Shown piece after piece: positions 6,243-7,591 of a stretch of 7,591 bases of DNA (position 1 is the first letter of the stretch; each line of letters opens with the position of its first letter). The stretch comes from an uncultured Oscillospiraceae bacterium (GTDB lineage Bacteria; Bacillota; Clostridia; Oscillospirales; Acutalibacteraceae): NCBI GenBank assembly GCA_900550315.1, contig URRK01000076.1, forward strand, positions 1 to 7,591, given 5' to 3'. Below the pieces are notes generated by a model. It was not told the origin of the DNA and made no database searches. It saw only the letters and a program-made list of their open reading frames with translations. The position numbers were made by a program, and so were the translations under genes.

Positions 6243-6503
6243 TTACGGCTCTAAATCAGTTTTATCATCGCCGCTTTCGGCAGGATCATTTTCCGGCCTT
6301 TCTATAGGCTCAACCACCGTATGCTCGGCAGCTTGCTGGTTTAATTTTGTAACATCGGTAGCGGTTACATCCGTCTTTTTTTTGCTAATAATTAACATCC
6401 AAACCAAGCCGCTTACTACAATTACCGTACAAACAATTGCCAAAACAATAATAATGGGAGAAAGGCCGGCGTCGCCGGTGCCCGGATTAACAAGATATTG
6501 CAT
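6243..6503 (-). CDS. Small single-pass membrane protein with N-terminal sorting-signal-like motif
   Basis: I do not recognise this 86-residue protein as a named family. It starts M-Q-Y-L-V-N-P-G-T-G-D; N-P-G-T-G (6-10) resembles an LPXTG-type sortase motif. A hydrophobic span follows at about 16-39, then K-K-K (41-43), and an acidic, probably disordered tail (44-86, with 12 Asp/Glu against 3 Lys/Arg). By the positive-inside rule the N-terminus would be outside and the tail in the cytoplasm. The motif, span and positive cluster occur in the order of a cell-wall sorting signal, but no exported domain precedes them. The ATG has GAGG 7 bases upstream, and an in-frame TGA lies four codons before it, so the gene is not a truncated larger frame. 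It has its own promoter and terminator, so it is probably monocistronic. Function unknown; a short membrane anchor or scaffold is possible. Confidence 0.75.
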   Translation of the reverse strand: MQYLVNPGTGDAGLSPIIIVLAIVCTVIVVSGLVWMLIISKKKTDVTATDVTKLNQQAAEHTVVEPIERPENDPAESGDDKTDLEP

Positions 6504-6548
6504 AGTGAAACCTCAATATTCATAAAAATAAAAATTAAATATAGGCGT

Positions 6549-6577
6549 ATTATACCACATCTTGCACAAAAAGTCAA
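6549..6577 (-). promoter_or_regulatory. Near-consensus sigma-A promoter for the small membrane-protein gene
   Basis: On the minus strand TTGACT (6572-6577) is followed by exactly 17 bases and then TATAAT (6549-6554). TGG directly before the -10 makes it an extended -10 as well. It is the best promoter match in the window. The expected start near 6541 gives an A/T-rich leader of about 38 bases ending in the ribosome site at 6511-6514. Confidence 0.88.
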
Positions 6578-6629
6578 CCTTTTTTACACCATATTGAGAA
6601 ACAGCCAGCGAAAAACTACAAACCGGAGC

Positions 6630-6717
6630 CTTTGGGGCAAACTGCTTTTAAGCCTAAACCCCGGGCAAAGGCACCCGCGCCAAAAGTTTAACGCCAAAAC
6701 AAGCAATTGCCCCAAAG
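6630..6717. repeat. Nested inverted repeat (about 88 bases) downstream of pheT
   Basis: The outer arms CTTTGGGGCAA (6630-6640) and TTGCCCCAAAG (6707-6717) are perfect 11-base complements. After a small bulge, TGCTT (6643-6647) pairs with AAGCA (6701-6705). Further in, TAAAC (6655-6659) pairs with GTTTA (6686-6690), and CGGG (6662-6665) with CCCG (6674-6677). All pairs nest in one long imperfect stem. On the minus strand the outer arm is followed after about 12 bases by a broken T-run, so it could help end pheT transcription. It could also be a dispersed repeat or a structured RNA. It lies upstream of, and outside, the transcript of the small gene. Confidence 0.5.
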
Positions 6718-6852
6718 CCTTAACGGCAAAGCTTAAAACAAATTGTAAAACAACCGCTTACGGTAAATAAGCGCAAAGCCGCCGGGGCAACGGGCAACCT
6801 TATGGCCTTAGCACCTTAAGCACAACCCAAGGGGCCAAGGCAGCAGCCCGCC

Positions 6853-7591
6853 TTAACGCCGCAGCTCGGCGCCGGCGGCCGCCAGCTTTTTAACAATTTT
6901 ACTAACGCAGGCGTCAATAGCCTCGTCGGTTAAGGTTTCCTCTTTAGAGCGCAGCGTTAAATTAAAGGCCACGCTTTTTTTACCGGCCGGAATTTGCTCG
7001 CCCTCGTAAATATCAAACAGCGAAACGCTTTCCAATAGCTTTCCGCCGGCGGTGCGAATGGTTTGCATCAGCTCCCCTACCGGAACGGCCGCGTCGCACA
7101 GCAGAGCCAGGTCGCGGTTAACGGCCGGGAATTTTGGCAGCGGGCTATAAATTACCAGCGACTTTTTAATTTGCAGCAGCCGGTTTAAATAAACCTCGGC
7201 CACATAAACACGGCGGTTTAAATCGGCCTTAGCGGCAACGGCCGGGTGCAGCTCACCAAATACGGCAATCAGCTCGCCGTTTAGGGTAGCCTTGGCACGG
7301 CGGCCGGGGTGCAAGTACGGTTCGGCGCAGCGGTCAAAGCTAAACTCAACGCCCTGCAGGGCTGCAATTTGCTCTTTCACGCCCTTTAGGGTGTAAAAAT
7401 CCTCGGCTTCGCCGTACATGCCAATGCTTAAGGTTTTTAGCTCCTGCGGCTGGCTGGTAAGCGGCAGGCTGTGCGGAATAAACCGTTTAGAAACCTCAAA
7501 AAAGCGGCCGGCCGGAATTTTGCGGTTACTGTTGGTTGCCAGCACCTTTAGCATAGAGGTTATAAGCTGGGTACGCATGGTAGAAAATTCG
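6853..7591 (-). CDS. pheT: Phenylalanine-tRNA ligase beta subunit, C-terminal part (runs off right edge)
   Basis: PheT is the beta chain of the alpha2-beta2 phenylalanyl-tRNA synthetase; the catalytic alpha chain, PheS, would lie upstream, beyond the window. About 245 C-terminal residues are visible out of roughly 800. The frame runs to the edge as E-F-S-T-M-R-T-Q-L-I-T, so the ATG at 7576-7578 is an internal methionine within the family's conserved M-R-(T/P)-S-L-L-like segment. The first part shows N-R-K and F-E-V, followed by G-E-L-H-P (108-112 from that Met), typical of the catalytic-like core. The end is the anticodon-binding FDX-ACB domain: P-K-F-P-A-V-N-R-D-L-A at 148-158, L-F-D-I-Y-E-G at 187-193, and a final L-R-R. 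The stop is TAA at 6853-6855. No strong terminator directly follows. Confidence 0.96.
   Translation of the reverse strand, partial: EFSTMRTQLITSMLKVLATNSNRKIPAGRFFEVSKRFIPHSLPLTSQPQELKTLSIGMYGEAEDFYTLKGVKEQIAALQGVEFSFDRCAEPYLHPGRRAKATLNGELIAVFGELHPAVAAKADLNRRVYVAEVYLNRLLQIKKSLVIYSPLPKFPAVNRDLALLCDAAVPVGELMQTIRTAGGKLLESVSLFDIYEGEQIPAGKKSVAFNLTLRSKEETLTDEAIDACVSKIVKKLAAAGAELRR

Larger units (their letters stand above)
6504..6852. other. pheT downstream intergenic region, 349 bp
   Basis: The part next to the small gene (6504-6577) holds its leader and promoter. The nested inverted repeat at 6630-6717 is described separately. The remainder shows no gene that I can support. A short hairpin CGCTTA/TAAGCG (loop of 7) lies near 6757-6775 and is followed on the minus strand by GGTTGTTTT, which could be a weak pheT terminator. 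Base use is lopsided: in 6601-6840 I count about 85 A, 70 C, 52 G and 33 T on the plus strand, so the transcribed-sense (minus) strand is rich in T and G. Confidence 0.5.

Noticed and set aside
6498..6770. 90-residue open frame on the plus strand
   Set aside because: It runs over the start codon, leader and promoter of the minus-strand small gene and through the inverted repeat. It has no good ribosome site, and its Lys/Thr/Asn-rich sequence simply reflects A/C-rich DNA.
7576..7578. ATG near the right edge as the start of a separate 241-residue gene
   Set aside because: The frame stays open to the window edge as E-F-S-T before this Met, and the sequence is the middle of PheT, so this is an internal methionine.

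Overview
The window comes from a low-to-moderate G+C (roughly 47% in the parts counted) Gram-positive bacterium, most likely an anaerobic Clostridia member of the Oscillospiraceae/Ruminococcaceae type. This placement rests on gene content and order (hprK, ROK glucokinase, murB, rapZ, whiA, dnaE), sigma-A-type promoters, a classic intrinsic terminator and strong GGAGG-type ribosome sites. It is inferred from family knowledge, not from a database search. All recognisable genes lie on the minus strand, so the window reads right to left.

Reading in the direction of transcription: the 3' part of pheT (phenylalanyl-tRNA synthetase beta chain) enters from the right edge. It is followed by 349 bp without a convincing gene. 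That gap holds a nested inverted repeat and then the best promoter in the window (TTGACT, 17 bp, TATAAT). This promoter drives an isolated 86-residue single-span membrane protein whose N-terminus looks like a bare sortase sorting signal. An 18-bp hairpin plus U-tract closes that unit.

Next comes a second transcription unit: hprK with its own -10 box and a cre-like palindrome, then a ROK glucokinase, murB (TTG start), rapZ, whiA and the 5' part of dnaE (TTG start). Some read-through units are probably separated by weak signals: a small hairpin before glk and a possible promoter before rapZ. The cluster joins carbon-catabolite signalling (HprK), sugar entry into glycolysis (Glk), peptidoglycan precursor synthesis (MurB, and RapZ as a possible link) and cell division or chromosome control (WhiA). 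YvcK, the usual partner between RapZ and WhiA, is missing.

The most striking anomaly is in dnaE. The reading frame is intact and the protein looks normal, but synonymous codon use changes abruptly near positions 340-375. This points to a recombination junction or a chimeric assembly, and bases 1 to about 350 may come from another, perhaps Lachnospiraceae-like, genome. I found no CRISPR array, tRNA, rRNA, insertion sequence or recognisable defence system.
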